The position numbers were made by a program, and so were the translations under genes. Shown piece by piece: positions 9,641 through 18,206 of a stretch of 64,000 nt of DNA. The stretch comes from Nostoc sp. NIES-4103 (GTDB lineage Bacteria > Cyanobacteriota > Cyanobacteriia > Cyanobacteriales > Nostocaceae): positions 97,372 to 161,371 of the forward strand of contig NZ_AP018288.1 of assembly GCF_002368335.1 (NCBI RefSeq), in the 5' to 3' direction. The first letter of the stretch is position 1; each line of letters begins with the position of its first letter. Under the pieces are notes generated by a model. The model worked only from the letters and a program-made list of their open reading frames with translations. It had not been told where the DNA came from and did not search any database.

Positions 9641-10255
9641 TCACAAAGGTTTAGCAAAAATCGTTAGCAAGACAGGCCCTAGTAAATAGTGGTGATTTAA
9701 AACCAATAACCCACCAGAAGAGCCAAGAAGCTCACGTTGGTGAGGGCTGTAGAGTCTAATTCCAAAGGGTGAAATTTGTAGCAGTTGAGGTAGTTTATCA
9801 ATTTTAGTACTAATGTCAACTAAGTAAAAGCGTCCACCAGGAACAAGCACCCGCGCCACCTCACTCAGCACTTGTTGAGGTTGCAAATAGTGTAAAAAGC
9901 TGATGCTGCTGAAAACAGCATCAAATTGACCTTCAGCAAAGGGAAGAGACTCAGCTTTACCCTCAAGAAAAATTAAACGCGGATGGTGACGGTTGCTCAG
10001 TCTTGCTACCTGCAACATGTTAGGAGACAAGTCTAACCCAGTGCCACGCAAGTCTGGAAATTGAGTTGCCAAGCGCTCAAGTAAGCGTCCCGTACCACAG
10101 CCGATGTCAAGTACATTTGCTCGTTCTGGTAAATCAACGTATTGTAGCAATCGTTTGTGGTTAGCTTGATAAATCACCGAAGGAAACAGCCAATCATAGC
10201 TTGGAGCCCAGGTGTCAAAAAGTAGTTTTTTGTTACTCAGAAAGTTATCTGTCAT
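9641..10255 (-). CDS. class I SAM-dependent methyltransferase
   Basis: This is a 204-residue methyltransferase of the UbiE/Methyltransf_11 type. It has motif I VLDIGCGTGRLLERL and the post-I acidic residue in GTGLDLSPNML. It also has the motif II/III stretch FDAVFSSISFLHYL, then EVARVLVPGGRFYLVD. The substrate cannot be inferred. An upstream TTG at 10300 would add 15 residues; ATG at 10255 gives the start typical of this family (MTDNFLSNKKLLFDTWAPSYD), but the choice is not certain. Confidence 0.85.
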   Translation of the reverse strand: MTDNFLSNKKLLFDTWAPSYDWLFPSVIYQANHKRLLQYVDLPERANVLDIGCGTGRLLERLATQFPDLRGTGLDLSPNMLQVARLSNRHHPRLIFLEGKAESLPFAEGQFDAVFSSISFLHYLQPQQVLSEVARVLVPGGRFYLVDISTKIDKLPQLLQISPFGIRLYSPHQRELLGSSGGLLVLNHHYLLGPVLLTIFAKPL

Positions 10256-10595
10256 CAGTTTTCGCAGCCGATAATCTATTAGTTGTAGCTGCGCCTCCAA
10301 AAAGTTAGTTAATTTTGACCAGAGTCAGCAATCACAGCTTTGTAATCCGACAATATCTAGCCTAGCGTTTGGCACAACAGCTATGCATTCGCCTAGACAA
10401 ATTATCTGGAATGCAATGCCTTGAATGTGTAGTTAAATATATTCTGAGAGATTCAGAGATACACAAATCCTATTTTTCTAGAAAAGCAAGAAATCAGCTA
10501 TCCCTGCATAAAACCTCAGAAGGCAACTGTATGTATAGGTAGAGGTTCAAACCTCATAAACCTAATTAAGTTTGAAATTCTTAAGGTGAGGAATT

Positions 10596-10883
10596 ATGAC
10601 AAGCTTTACTCAAATCTGCTTACACAACGACCTACTGCACCCAGTCCGCCAGTGGTTAGAAGGAATAGAAATTCATAGCGCCAAATTAGCCCATTTATTG
10701 TGCAAAACTATACCTGCACAATGTCCATTTGAACGAGATGTCAAGCTGTTTGGTCGTAAACTGTTTCACATTCCAGCAATGTGTAAATTAAATCCCCTCT
10801 ACGAGCAAATAGTAACTCTGCGTTTCAAAGCGCTTTGTTATCTTGCAGATGAATGCGGCGAAGATGTGACAGCTTATTGCTAA
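10596..10883 (+). CDS. Mo-dependent nitrogenase C-terminal family protein
   Basis: This is a 95-residue protein of the Mo-nitro_C family, named after a domain found near nitrogenase genes and common as small stand-alone proteins in cyanobacteria. The stretch IPAQCPFERDVKLFGRKLFHIPAMCKLNPLYEQ is the family core, and four cysteines are spread through the protein. A ribosome binding site (AAGGTGAGGA) precedes the ATG. No nif gene lies in the window, so a role in nitrogen fixation is not supported by context. Confidence 0.8.
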   Translation: MTSFTQICLHNDLLHPVRQWLEGIEIHSAKLAHLLCKTIPAQCPFERDVKLFGRKLFHIPAMCKLNPLYEQIVTLRFKALCYLADECGEDVTAYC

Positions 10884-11069
10884 AATGAGATGATGTTTGA
10901 GGCAGCAGCGATCGGTAATTACAGACTGACGATTATTGGCTAGTTAAATGTATACTAAGCTAACGGAAATCTAATTAGATGACTGGCTATTTAGTAGCTA
11001 GTACTCTCTCAAGAGTTCTTAGTCTGTGTTATTGATTACTATACCCTGCTGAAATTATCATAATCATCT

Positions 11070-11744
11070 ATGACGCACATCTTACTGATTGAAGATGAAG
11101 TCAAACTGGCGCGATTTATAGAATTAGAACTCAATTATGAAGGCTATCAGGTCAGCGTCGCCTACGATGGACTAACTGCGCTTACCGCAGCGCAGAAGTT
11201 ACGCTTAGATTTAATCATTTTGGATTGGATGTTGCCTGGCTTATCAAGCTCAGAAATTTACCGCCGCTTACGAAGTACGGGCTATAGAGTGCCGATAATT
11301 CTATTAACTGCTAAAGATGAAGTGAGCGATCGCGTTGCAGGTTTGGATATTGGTGCTGATGATTATGTAGTTAAACCCTTCAGTATTGAAGAATTATTAG
11401 CCAAAGTCCGCATCCAGCTGCGAATCACCTCAACAGCAGATACCGCAGAGATTTTAGAGTTTGCAGACCTGAGTTTAAATCGTCGTACACGCCAAGTGTA
11501 CCGAGGCAAGCGGTTAATAGATTTAACAACCAACGAGTTTGATTTACTGGAATATTTACTTACCCATCCACAACAAGTAATTACCTGCGATCGCATTTTA
11601 AAAGAAGTCTGGAGTAACGACTTCATAGGCGATATCAACGTTATCGAAGTTTACATTCGTAACTTGTGCCTAAAACTAGAAGCCAATAACGAAAAGCGCC
11701 TCATTCAAACCGTGGTTGGCGTCGGTTATGGGTTGGGGGAGTAG
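11070..11744 (+). CDS. OmpR/PhoB-type response regulator (orphan)
   Basis: This is a 224-residue two-domain regulator. The N-terminal receiver has acidic residues EDE, the phospho-acceptor Asp in LIILDWMLPG, the LTAKDE Thr and the VKPF Lys. The C-terminal winged-helix domain has TTNEFDLLEYLL and ends in VVGVGYGLGE. No histidine kinase is adjacent on either side. The next genes downstream are the arsenic operon, but 239 bp of tandem repeats lie between, so regulation of that operon is only a guess. Confidence 0.92.
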   Translation: MTHILLIEDEVKLARFIELELNYEGYQVSVAYDGLTALTAAQKLRLDLIILDWMLPGLSSSEIYRRLRSTGYRVPIILLTAKDEVSDRVAGLDIGADDYVVKPFSIEELLAKVRIQLRITSTADTAEILEFADLSLNRRTRQVYRGKRLIDLTTNEFDLLEYLLTHPQQVITCDRILKEVWSNDFIGDINVIEVYIRNLCLKLEANNEKRLIQTVVGVGYGLGE

Positions 11745-11869
11745 GGAGTGGGGAGTGGGGTGATGAGGGTGATGAGGGTGATGAGGGTGATGAGGGAGTG
11801 AGGGAGAAATAACTAATGCCCCATTCCCAATGCCCCATTCCCCATTCCCAATTCCCCATGCCCAATTTT
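11741..11869. repeat. short tandem repeats in opposed arms
   Basis: A G-rich arm (GGGAGTG, then four 9-base GGTGATGAG units) is followed by a C-rich arm of CCCCATT/CCCAATG heptamer-type units. The arms partly pair. It belongs to the short tandem repeat class found several times in this window. Confidence 0.75.
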
Positions 11870-11983
11870 AATTAAGATTTTACCGTTATCCCGCCAAGAG
11901 CCAAAACTCATGTAATTGATAGTTAGTTATATTAGGATGCACAAGGTAGACGCTATACGAAAATAGGCAAAATCAAGATTACA

Positions 11984-12952
11984 ATGACTTATCTCGAAAC
12001 CGCGGCACAATTTTATCAGGAAGTTGCCCAAACACCGCTTTTAGGGCTTTGTTGCGTTCAAAGTACTCCCCTGCAACTGCCAGGATTGCAAATTCCTTTG
12101 CCAATGCAGGAAATGAATTATGGTTGCGGCACCACTGTCCACCCCACTGAACTCTCCAACCAACCCACCGTGCTATACGTTGGTGTTGGCGGCGGTTTGG
12201 AAGCATTGCAATTTGCTTATTTTTCCCGCCGTGCAGGTGGTGTGATTGCTATTGAACCAGTTGCAGCTATGCGAGAAGCGGCTGCACGTAACTTGGAAAT
12301 TGCTGCTACAGAAAACCCTTGGTTTGACCCTAGCTTTGTGGAAATCAAAGAAGGTGATGCCTTTAATTTACCCGTGGCTGATGCTTCCGTGGATATTGTA
12401 GCCCAAAATTGCCTCTTCAACATCTTTGAACCAGATGATTTAACTCGTGCCTTAAAAGAAGCATTTCGGGTATTAAAACCAGGTGGACGCTTACAGATGA
12501 GCGATCCGATCGCGACTCGTCCGATACCAGAACATTTGCAACAGGATGAACGGCTGCGAGCCATGTGTTTATCAGGCGCACTCACCTATGAGGAATATAC
12601 TGAACGTATCATCAATGCTGGTTTTGGTCAAATCGAAATTCGCGCTCGTCGTCCTTACCGTTTGCTAGATTCTCAAACGTACAATCTTGCAGAAAATCTA
12701 CTTCTAGAAAGTCTTGATTGTGTTTGTTTCAAAGTTGCTATTCCAGAAGACGGTGCTTGCATATTCACTGGTAAGACAGCAATTTATGCTGGCAAAGAAT
12801 CTTTTTTTGATGACTCAGCAGGGCATCTACTTCAGCGTGGTATTCCCGCAGCAGTGTGTGATAAAACTGCTGCTAAACTTGCAGCTAGTAAGCCAGCAGA
12901 AATTCTTATTACTGATTCAACTTGGCATTATAGCGGCGGTGGTTGCTGTTAA
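11984..12952 (+). CDS. arsM: arsenite S-adenosylmethyltransferase of the arsenosugar type
   Basis: This 322-residue enzyme would methylate arsenite with SAM to methylated arsenicals. It has a methyltransferase core (LYVGVGGGLEALQFAYFSRRAGGVIAIEP) and the cysteines expected for arsenic binding in IVAQNCLFNIF and AMCLSGALTYEEY. It also has an early CC pair (LLGLCCVQST), and the C-terminus ends in GGGCC. This matches the ArsM form associated with arsenosugar synthesis, and the partner radical SAM gene arsS lies two genes downstream. It probably heads an operon with the permease, whose start is 15 bp after its stop. Confidence 0.88.
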   Translation: MTYLETAAQFYQEVAQTPLLGLCCVQSTPLQLPGLQIPLPMQEMNYGCGTTVHPTELSNQPTVLYVGVGGGLEALQFAYFSRRAGGVIAIEPVAAMREAAARNLEIAATENPWFDPSFVEIKEGDAFNLPVADASVDIVAQNCLFNIFEPDDLTRALKEAFRVLKPGGRLQMSDPIATRPIPEHLQQDERLRAMCLSGALTYEEYTERIINAGFGQIEIRARRPYRLLDSQTYNLAENLLLESLDCVCFKVAIPEDGACIFTGKTAIYAGKESFFDDSAGHLLQRGIPAAVCDKTAAKLAASKPAEILITDSTWHYSGGGCC

Positions 12953-12967
12953 TTTTAATTACCCACA

Positions 12968-13927
12968 ATGTTTTTAATTAGTTTATTTCTGTCTACGCTT
13001 TTTTTAGCCTATTCCAATGGAGCCAATGATAATTTTAAAGGTGTAGCAACACTGTTTGGTAGCCGCACAACCAGCTATCAAACAGCAATTTTGTGGGCAA
13101 CTTTTACAACTTTTGTTGGTGGAATAGCTGCGATTTTCTTTGCTAGCACCCTAGTGAAGAACTTTTCTGGAAAAGGCATATTACCAGATGCGATCGCTAA
13201 TGCACCAGAATTTCATACTGCTGTGGCGATCGCTTCTGGTTTGACTGTACTAATTGCTGCACTCACAGGATTTCCCATTTCCACAACTCACTGTTTAACT
13301 GGTGCTTTGCTTGGAGCTGGATTAGTCGCGATCGGACTGAAGGTTAATTTTGCAGCTTTAGCAAGTTTGTTTATTTTACCTTTATTGCTCAGTCCGATCA
13401 TTGCTATTGCTTTAGGAGTAGGAATTTACAGTTTATGGGAGTACATCAATTATAAATGGAACCTGGAAGAGAACCAGAAAATTATTAATACTTGCCATTT
13501 TATTAGTTCTGGTCTGATCAGTTTTGCCAGAGGATTAAATAATACTCCCAAGATTGTCTCACTGATTCTGATTATTGATTATTTCTCAATTCAGGGAGGA
13601 ATGCTAACCGTAGCAATGGCAATGGGACTAGGTGGTTTACTCAACTCCCAGAAAATTGCCGAAACCATGAGTGAGAAAATTACTTCTCTCAATTCTACTC
13701 AAGGTTTATCTGCCAACATAATAACTGGACTTTTAGTCATTGGAGCTAATCAATTTGGGCTTCCTGTTTCTACTACTCAAGTTTCCGTAAGCTCCATTTT
13801 TGGTGTGGGACTGATGGGGAAAAAAGTGAATGTACGTGTTTTTTCTCAAATTCTCATTTCCTGGATTTTAACCTTACCTACTGCCGCAATTATTAGTGGA
13901 ATAACTTATAGATTATTACAAAGATAA
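12968..13927 (+). CDS. PiT-family inorganic phosphate (arsenate) permease
   Basis: This 319-residue inner-membrane protein belongs to the PiT family. Both family signatures are visible: SNGANDNFKGVATLFGSRTT at the N-terminus and FARGLNNTPKIVSLI in the second half. The TTHCLTGALLGAGL and STTQVSVSSIFGVGLMGKK segments are also typical. It is shorter than typical PiT proteins (often above 400 residues), with a compact middle loop. It lies between arsM and arsS, so transport of phosphate or arsenate linked to arsenic handling is likely. Direction of transport cannot be read from the sequence. Confidence 0.87.
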   Translation: MFLISLFLSTLFLAYSNGANDNFKGVATLFGSRTTSYQTAILWATFTTFVGGIAAIFFASTLVKNFSGKGILPDAIANAPEFHTAVAIASGLTVLIAALTGFPISTTHCLTGALLGAGLVAIGLKVNFAALASLFILPLLLSPIIAIALGVGIYSLWEYINYKWNLEENQKIINTCHFISSGLISFARGLNNTPKIVSLILIIDYFSIQGGMLTVAMAMGLGGLLNSQKIAETMSEKITSLNSTQGLSANIITGLLVIGANQFGLPVSTTQVSVSSIFGVGLMGKKVNVRVFSQILISWILTLPTAAIISGITYRLLQR

Positions 13928-14089
13928 GTAGATGGCACGAATCAAGTTTACTAGTGAGGTTCATCAGTTGTCAGTTATCAGTTGTAAGGGTTTCCGGCAT
14001 ATTTAATTTCTGTAACAGAATCACGTCTATTTTTCCTCATCTATTTAAAAAGTCAAGCATATTTTATCCTATTTAAGGAGTAGTAACCA

Positions 14090-15097
14090 ATGCAAACTCA
14101 ATCAATAACTATGCTAGATACAGAAATTACACCATTTAAAACCAAACTCGGTTCTCCTTTAATCAAAAAGGGAATCACTATTTTACAAATTAATTTAGGT
14201 AAGCGCTGCAACCTTGCTTGTACACACTGCCATGTTGAAGCTGGCCCCAAACGTACAGAAGAACTTTCTCCAGAAGTTTGCCAACAGTTAATTGAGTTAA
14301 TTCACAGATTTCCTGAAATTAAAATTGTCGACTTGACTGGTGGTGCGCCAGAAATGAATTACGGATTTAAACCATTGGTAGAAGCAGCAAAAGCAACGGG
14401 TAAACAGGTAATTGTCCGGTCTAATTTAACTATTTATTTTGAAGATGGCTTTGTTGATTTACCAGAATACTTTGCTCAACATCAAGTTAGAGTCGTTGCT
14501 TCCATGCCTTGCTACCTTGCAGACAATGTTGATAAAATGCGCGGTACTGGGGTTTTTGATGGTTCAATTAAAGCTTTGCAATGGCTGAATCAACTTGGTT
14601 ACGGCAAAGAGCCAAGCTTAATTTTAGATTTGGTGTATAATCCTCAGCTGCCCACAAGTGAAAAATTTTCCTTAGCGCCTGAACAGGCTAACTTAGAACG
14701 AGCTTACAAAATGTTCTTAAAAGAACATTTTGGCATTATCTTTAATAATCTGTTTACCATTACTAACCTACCAGTCGGTAGAACTAAAATGCATTTAGAA
14801 CGCAAAAAACTGTATGCGAGTTATTTGCAATTTTTAGAGTCGCATTTTAATGCTGGTACAGTCGAACATTTAATGTGCCGTGATCAACTTTCAATTGATT
14901 ACATGGGAAATGTATATGATTGCGACTTTAACCAAATGATGAATTTGCCTGCAAAAACTCACGATGGTGAAACCCTAACAGTCGCAAAATTCCTAGAAGC
15001 AGGGAGTTTAGATTTGATTAATGAAGTACAAACAGCTGCTTATTGCTATGGTTGTACTGCTGGGTGTGGTTCTAGCTGTGGCGGCGCTTTGGTGTAA
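14090..15097 (+). CDS. arsS: arsenosugar biosynthesis radical SAM protein
   Basis: This is a 335-residue radical SAM enzyme of the ArsS family. The iron-sulfur motif is CNLACTHC (Cys-x3-Cys-x2-Cys) near residue 38, followed by VDLTGGAPEMN. The C-terminus has a cysteine-rich tail (AYCYGCTAGCGSSCGG) that could bind a second cluster. In the established pathway ArsS joins the 5'-deoxyadenosyl group to the methylated arsenical made by ArsM. A good ribosome binding site (AAGGAG) precedes the ATG. The gap of 162 bp after the permease leaves open whether it has its own promoter. Confidence 0.87.
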   Translation: MQTQSITMLDTEITPFKTKLGSPLIKKGITILQINLGKRCNLACTHCHVEAGPKRTEELSPEVCQQLIELIHRFPEIKIVDLTGGAPEMNYGFKPLVEAAKATGKQVIVRSNLTIYFEDGFVDLPEYFAQHQVRVVASMPCYLADNVDKMRGTGVFDGSIKALQWLNQLGYGKEPSLILDLVYNPQLPTSEKFSLAPEQANLERAYKMFLKEHFGIIFNNLFTITNLPVGRTKMHLERKKLYASYLQFLESHFNAGTVEHLMCRDQLSIDYMGNVYDCDFNQMMNLPAKTHDGETLTVAKFLEAGSLDLINEVQTAAYCYGCTAGCGSSCGGALV

Positions 15098-15203
15098 AGT
15101 TAATTGATTTTTAATTGACGGCATAACAAGACTTTATATGTCATCAAAAAAAAATTTTGTTACAAAATTTGTTCAACTGACATTGCTAATCGTGATTTGG
15201 GTT

Positions 15204-15209
15204 TATGAT
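15204..15209 (+). promoter_or_regulatory. -10 element of the Yfr1-like RNA, copy 1
   Basis: TATGAT lies 15 bases before the CTCCTCACACC motif. Copy 2 has TATCAT at exactly the same distance, which supports this as the -10 box and puts the transcript start near 15216. Confidence 0.55.
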
Positions 15210-15215
15210 CAGATT

Positions 15216-15281
15216 AGTTAAGTCTCCTCACACCACACCAAAAAGCCGTGAAATCCTCAAAATTTACACGGCTTTTATTTT
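15216..15281 (+). ncRNA. Yfr1-like small RNA, copy 1
   Basis: The element CTCCTCACACC (15224-15234) lies in an unpaired stretch and is followed by a stem AAAAGCCGTG/CACGGCTTTT (15241-15250, 15267-15276) with T-rich DNA after it. The cyanobacterial regulatory RNA Yfr1 is defined by a nearly invariant unpaired ACUCCUCACACC-like element next to a terminator hairpin. Here the first base is not A, so I call it Yfr1-like. A second locus at about 39370 has the same motif, spacing and hairpin. Expected role, by family, is Hfq-independent base pairing with mRNAs of outer-membrane proteins. It is in the gap after arsS. Confidence 0.65.
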
Positions 15282-15622
15282 GTGAATTCATGGTATTTTT
15301 GACCAAGCCCAGAGGGCTATTAATAGGGAATAGAGAACAAGCAACAGTGGTGAAAATCCTTTGGCAAAAGAAAAATAGATGAATGACAATTCTCTGCTCG
15401 TCTAACCTTCATTTTTGAGAAAGGTGAAAAAATAGTGTGTCAGCTGCCCTCAAATCTGACTGAAAATTCAGATTCTCGTACCATATCTCCTAAACTGTTG
15501 GTTTGACAAGTGCGATCGCTACCTAGAAATTCAAAGTCTGATATCATGTTTGCTTGATTACTTACTAAAACCTCCCAAGCCCACCCCGCCAAAGCTACGC
15601 TTTTGTTCTCCTCCCCGTTGAC

Positions 15623-15844
15623 CTACAGTGTACACACAAATCGAGTTGCTGTCAGATCCGGGTCTTACCCCCCTTAATCCCCCCTTGTCAAGGGGGAAAA
15701 TAAGAAAATCTAGTTCCCTCCCCTTGACAAGGGGGAGCCACTGCGTTGGGCGGGCAATGCCCGACTTGAAGCAAGTGGCGTTAGGGTTAGGGTGGGGTAA
15801 TTCAACAGACTCATGTGATTAGATAACTTGTGTGTACACCGTAG
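15623..15844. mobile_element. 222-bp element with terminal inverted repeats
   Basis: The left end CTACAGTGTACACACAA (15623) and the right end TTGTGTGTACACCGTAG (finishing at 15844) are inverted copies with one mismatch. CCGTTGAC-like DNA lies just outside both ends. Inside are two copies of a CCCCCCTTGTCAAGGGGG-type palindrome and a GGGCGGGCAATGCCCG palindrome. A 64-codon open frame at 15628-15822 is simply read through these repeats and is not a gene. It is a MITE candidate with no transposase. Confidence 0.6.
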
Positions 15845-15906
15845 CCCCGTTGACGGGGAGGGGTTGGGGGTGGGGTACAATGGCTGTGGAAATTATAACT
15901 ATAACC

Positions 15907-16887
15907 TCACAAAATCGCGTTACTCCCTTGTTTAATTCCAGCCAAACGGCGACACCAGTCGGCGATTGACCGACCAACTGCTTCAGGCTCATCTTCTTGC
16001 AAATAATGTAAACCCATACCGACATAGGCTGTTTCGTAATTCTTGAGTATTTTCATTAAAGTCTCAACTACTAGCGGCGAGTTGACAATCCCTGGTGAGC
16101 TATAAATATGTAACTTGGGTAAATCTGTTTGCACTAACCACTTACCATAGTTTTCCATGACTATCATGACCTGAGAGGGTTTTCTATCAATAGGAAATTG
16201 ATTTGGCCAAGCAAGTATTGGTTTACGAGATGATTGTTCTACAAAAGGCAGACGATACACTTCCATTTCTACTTCTGTCAGCGATCGCATCACTCCTGCT
16301 GGTAACAAAGCTTCAATAAATTGGTTTTCCTCAATGATGCTTTTAAAACCTAGAATTGGATCTCTCAAGCACTCTAAAATGGGTGCAATATGCTCCATAG
16401 CGTCTGATTTAGGAAATAAAGGCAAAGGTGGTAGTGTAGCTTCCATGAAAGCGATACCACGCACATTTTCCTCATAGCGAGCAGCATAATCGAAACCAAG
16501 TGCTGCTCCCCACTCATGAGTGACAAAAGTGATATTTTGGAGAGCAAGAGTGTCAATAAAAGCTTCTATGTAGCGAGCATGATCAGCAAAAGTGTAATGA
16601 ATATCAGGCTTACTCGATTTACCAAAACCAATATTGTCCACTGCAATGACACGTCCTTGCTTTTCTAAGTAAGGCATGACATTACGCCATAAATATGATG
16701 ATGTTGGATTACCATGCAAAAATAAGATGGGGTCACCCTCACCTTGCTCAACATAATGCATACGCTCTCCCAGCACATTCACAAATTTTGATTCATAAGG
16801 GAAATCGGCTGAAATTACGGGTGATTGGGGTTTTGGTAAAAGCGCAGCTGATAAGTTTTTCGGGTCTATTTGGATAGTTTCTGTCAT
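15907..16887 (-). CDS. haloalkane dehalogenase-like alpha/beta hydrolase with Glu at the nucleophile position
   Basis: This 326-residue protein aligns over its length with haloalkane dehalogenases. Asn60 in HGNP (halide-binding Asn), Trp126, the acid Glu149 in GIAFMEA and the base His294 in GLHYLQEDEPE are all in place. The nucleophile, Asp in HDWG of true dehalogenases, is Glu125 here (HEWG, codon GAG). Asp-to-Glu at this site would lengthen the nucleophile, so ordinary dehalogenation is doubtful; a changed reaction or a binding role is possible. It is the last gene of the leftward cluster arm, 57 bp after the amine oxidase, so a role on a halogenated intermediate or in self-protection is inferred only from position. 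Confidence 0.85.
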   Translation of the reverse strand: MTETIQIDPKNLSAALLPKPQSPVISADFPYESKFVNVLGERMHYVEQGEGDPILFLHGNPTSSYLWRNVMPYLEKQGRVIAVDNIGFGKSSKPDIHYTFADHARYIEAFIDTLALQNITFVTHEWGAALGFDYAARYEENVRGIAFMEATLPPLPLFPKSDAMEHIAPILECLRDPILGFKSIIEENQFIEALLPAGVMRSLTEVEMEVYRLPFVEQSSRKPILAWPNQFPIDRKPSQVMIVMENYGKWLVQTDLPKLHIYSSPGIVNSPLVVETLMKILKNYETAYVGMGLHYLQEDEPEAVGRSIADWCRRLAGIKQGSNAIL

Positions 16888-16944
16888 TTATAGAACCCCT
16901 TGTGATGTTTAAGTTTAGAATCTGAGAAGTATGGTTGCGTTGCA

Positions 16945-18081
16945 TCAGGCGATCGCAACATTTGCAAACAACTCTGTTGAACGACCAGCAGCCCACTGAC
17001 TGAGTTCATACTTGTGGTGATGACCTGCAATCGTCTCTGCCAAAGCTAAACCAAGCAATGGGCCAAACTTGAAGCCATGACCAGAGAAGCCAGTCATGAT
17101 CCATGAACTACCTTTTGATTCAACAATAAAGCGTTCTTGGGGTGCTACTGTATAAAAACAGGTTCTTGCACCTTTGAAATGGTATTGGTTGAAGTTCTTT
17201 AATCGCCGCTGACACAATTTATAAATGGCATATGCTTCAGCTTCTTGAACAAACCGCTCAGAGTCTGGTGTACCAGTCATTGTAAAGTTATGGTCGCCTA
17301 CTTTAATCTGAGTGCCTAAAACAGAAGGCACCATATAAAAGCCACTTGAGAGATCAAAATCGAAAACCATTGGTGTTCTGGCCCATTTTGCAGCTAATAA
17401 AGCTGGTGCTTCAAGATAAATAATGACTTGACGTGATGGCGTGACACGCCCAGAAAAATCTGGTAGCAAATTGTTAATCCAAGGGCCAGCAGCAACTATC
17501 AAAATGTCAGCATCCACAATATTTTTATTTGCCAATACAATTCGAGCGCGCTCGACATCAATTTCACTTACCATTGTTTGAGTATGGAAAGTGACTCCTC
17601 GATTTTTCAAATGTTGTGATAATGCTTTAATAATCTGCTCAGCTAACAAAACACCACCGCTTTGTAAATACAGCGCACTCTCAATGTCATTAAACAAAAA
17701 CAGTGGAAAATTATCTTTCAGTTGGTCAGCTTGCAGCCAACGTGTAGGTAAATTCAGTTTTTCCAGAGTTATTGCTGATGAAGTTACCCATTCTCGATCA
17801 GCATTTTCTCCTGCTAATATTAAAGTTCCAGTTTGGACATAAAATTTTCTACCAATATCTCTCCACAGCTTTTCCCAGGCTTGATAAGCATCAAATACCA
17901 TACAGGTATAGCCGAGTTGATCACCATAGGGAAAGCGAATGAGACGGTGTTGATCTACAGAAGAGCCTTGATGATTAGGTATTTCTCCTTTTTCATACAC
18001 AGTGACCTGATGCCCATCACGTTGAAGTGCCCAGGCTGCTGAAAGACCCATAATGCCCGCACCGATAACTATAACTTTCAT
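16945..18081 (-). CDS. FAD-dependent amine/amino-acid oxidase (DAO, sarcosine oxidase-like)
   Basis: This is a 378-residue flavoprotein of the DAO family, most like monomeric sarcosine oxidase and N-methyl amino acid oxidases. It has the N-terminal nucleotide-binding motif VIGAGIMGLSAAWAL. It has SSVDQHRLIRFPYGDQLGY, in the region where these enzymes have their SRxxR-like segment, and a C-terminal GFSGHGFKFGPLLGLALAETI. Such enzymes oxidise a secondary or primary amine to an imine with release of hydrogen peroxide. In this cluster the likely substrate is an amine or amino acid intermediate, which is inference. It lies between ribF and the hydrolase on the same strand. Confidence 0.87.
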   Translation of the reverse strand: MKVIVIGAGIMGLSAAWALQRDGHQVTVYEKGEIPNHQGSSVDQHRLIRFPYGDQLGYTCMVFDAYQAWEKLWRDIGRKFYVQTGTLILAGENADREWVTSSAITLEKLNLPTRWLQADQLKDNFPLFLFNDIESALYLQSGGVLLAEQIIKALSQHLKNRGVTFHTQTMVSEIDVERARIVLANKNIVDADILIVAAGPWINNLLPDFSGRVTPSRQVIIYLEAPALLAAKWARTPMVFDFDLSSGFYMVPSVLGTQIKVGDHNFTMTGTPDSERFVQEAEAYAIYKLCQRRLKNFNQYHFKGARTCFYTVAPQERFIVESKGSSWIMTGFSGHGFKFGPLLGLALAETIAGHHHKYELSQWAAGRSTELFANVAIA

Positions 18082-18206
18082 TTGTAAACCTCTTCTTGAA
18101 GACTGCTTTTACATAAAATTATGTGAATTTATATGTTTCTAAACTTTAAGTTTAGAACAGGTTTTTGCTTGTGTTTGATTAACTCAATTAACTTCAAAAA
18201 TCCATT

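Noticed and set aside
10538..10565. tRNA T-arm-like sequence (GAGGTTCAAACCTC)
   Set aside because: No acceptor stem, D-arm or anticodon arm can be paired around it; it is a simple palindrome.
15628..15822. 64-codon open frame as a gene
   Set aside because: It is read entirely through palindromic repeats inside a 222-bp inverted-end element and has no ribosome binding site.
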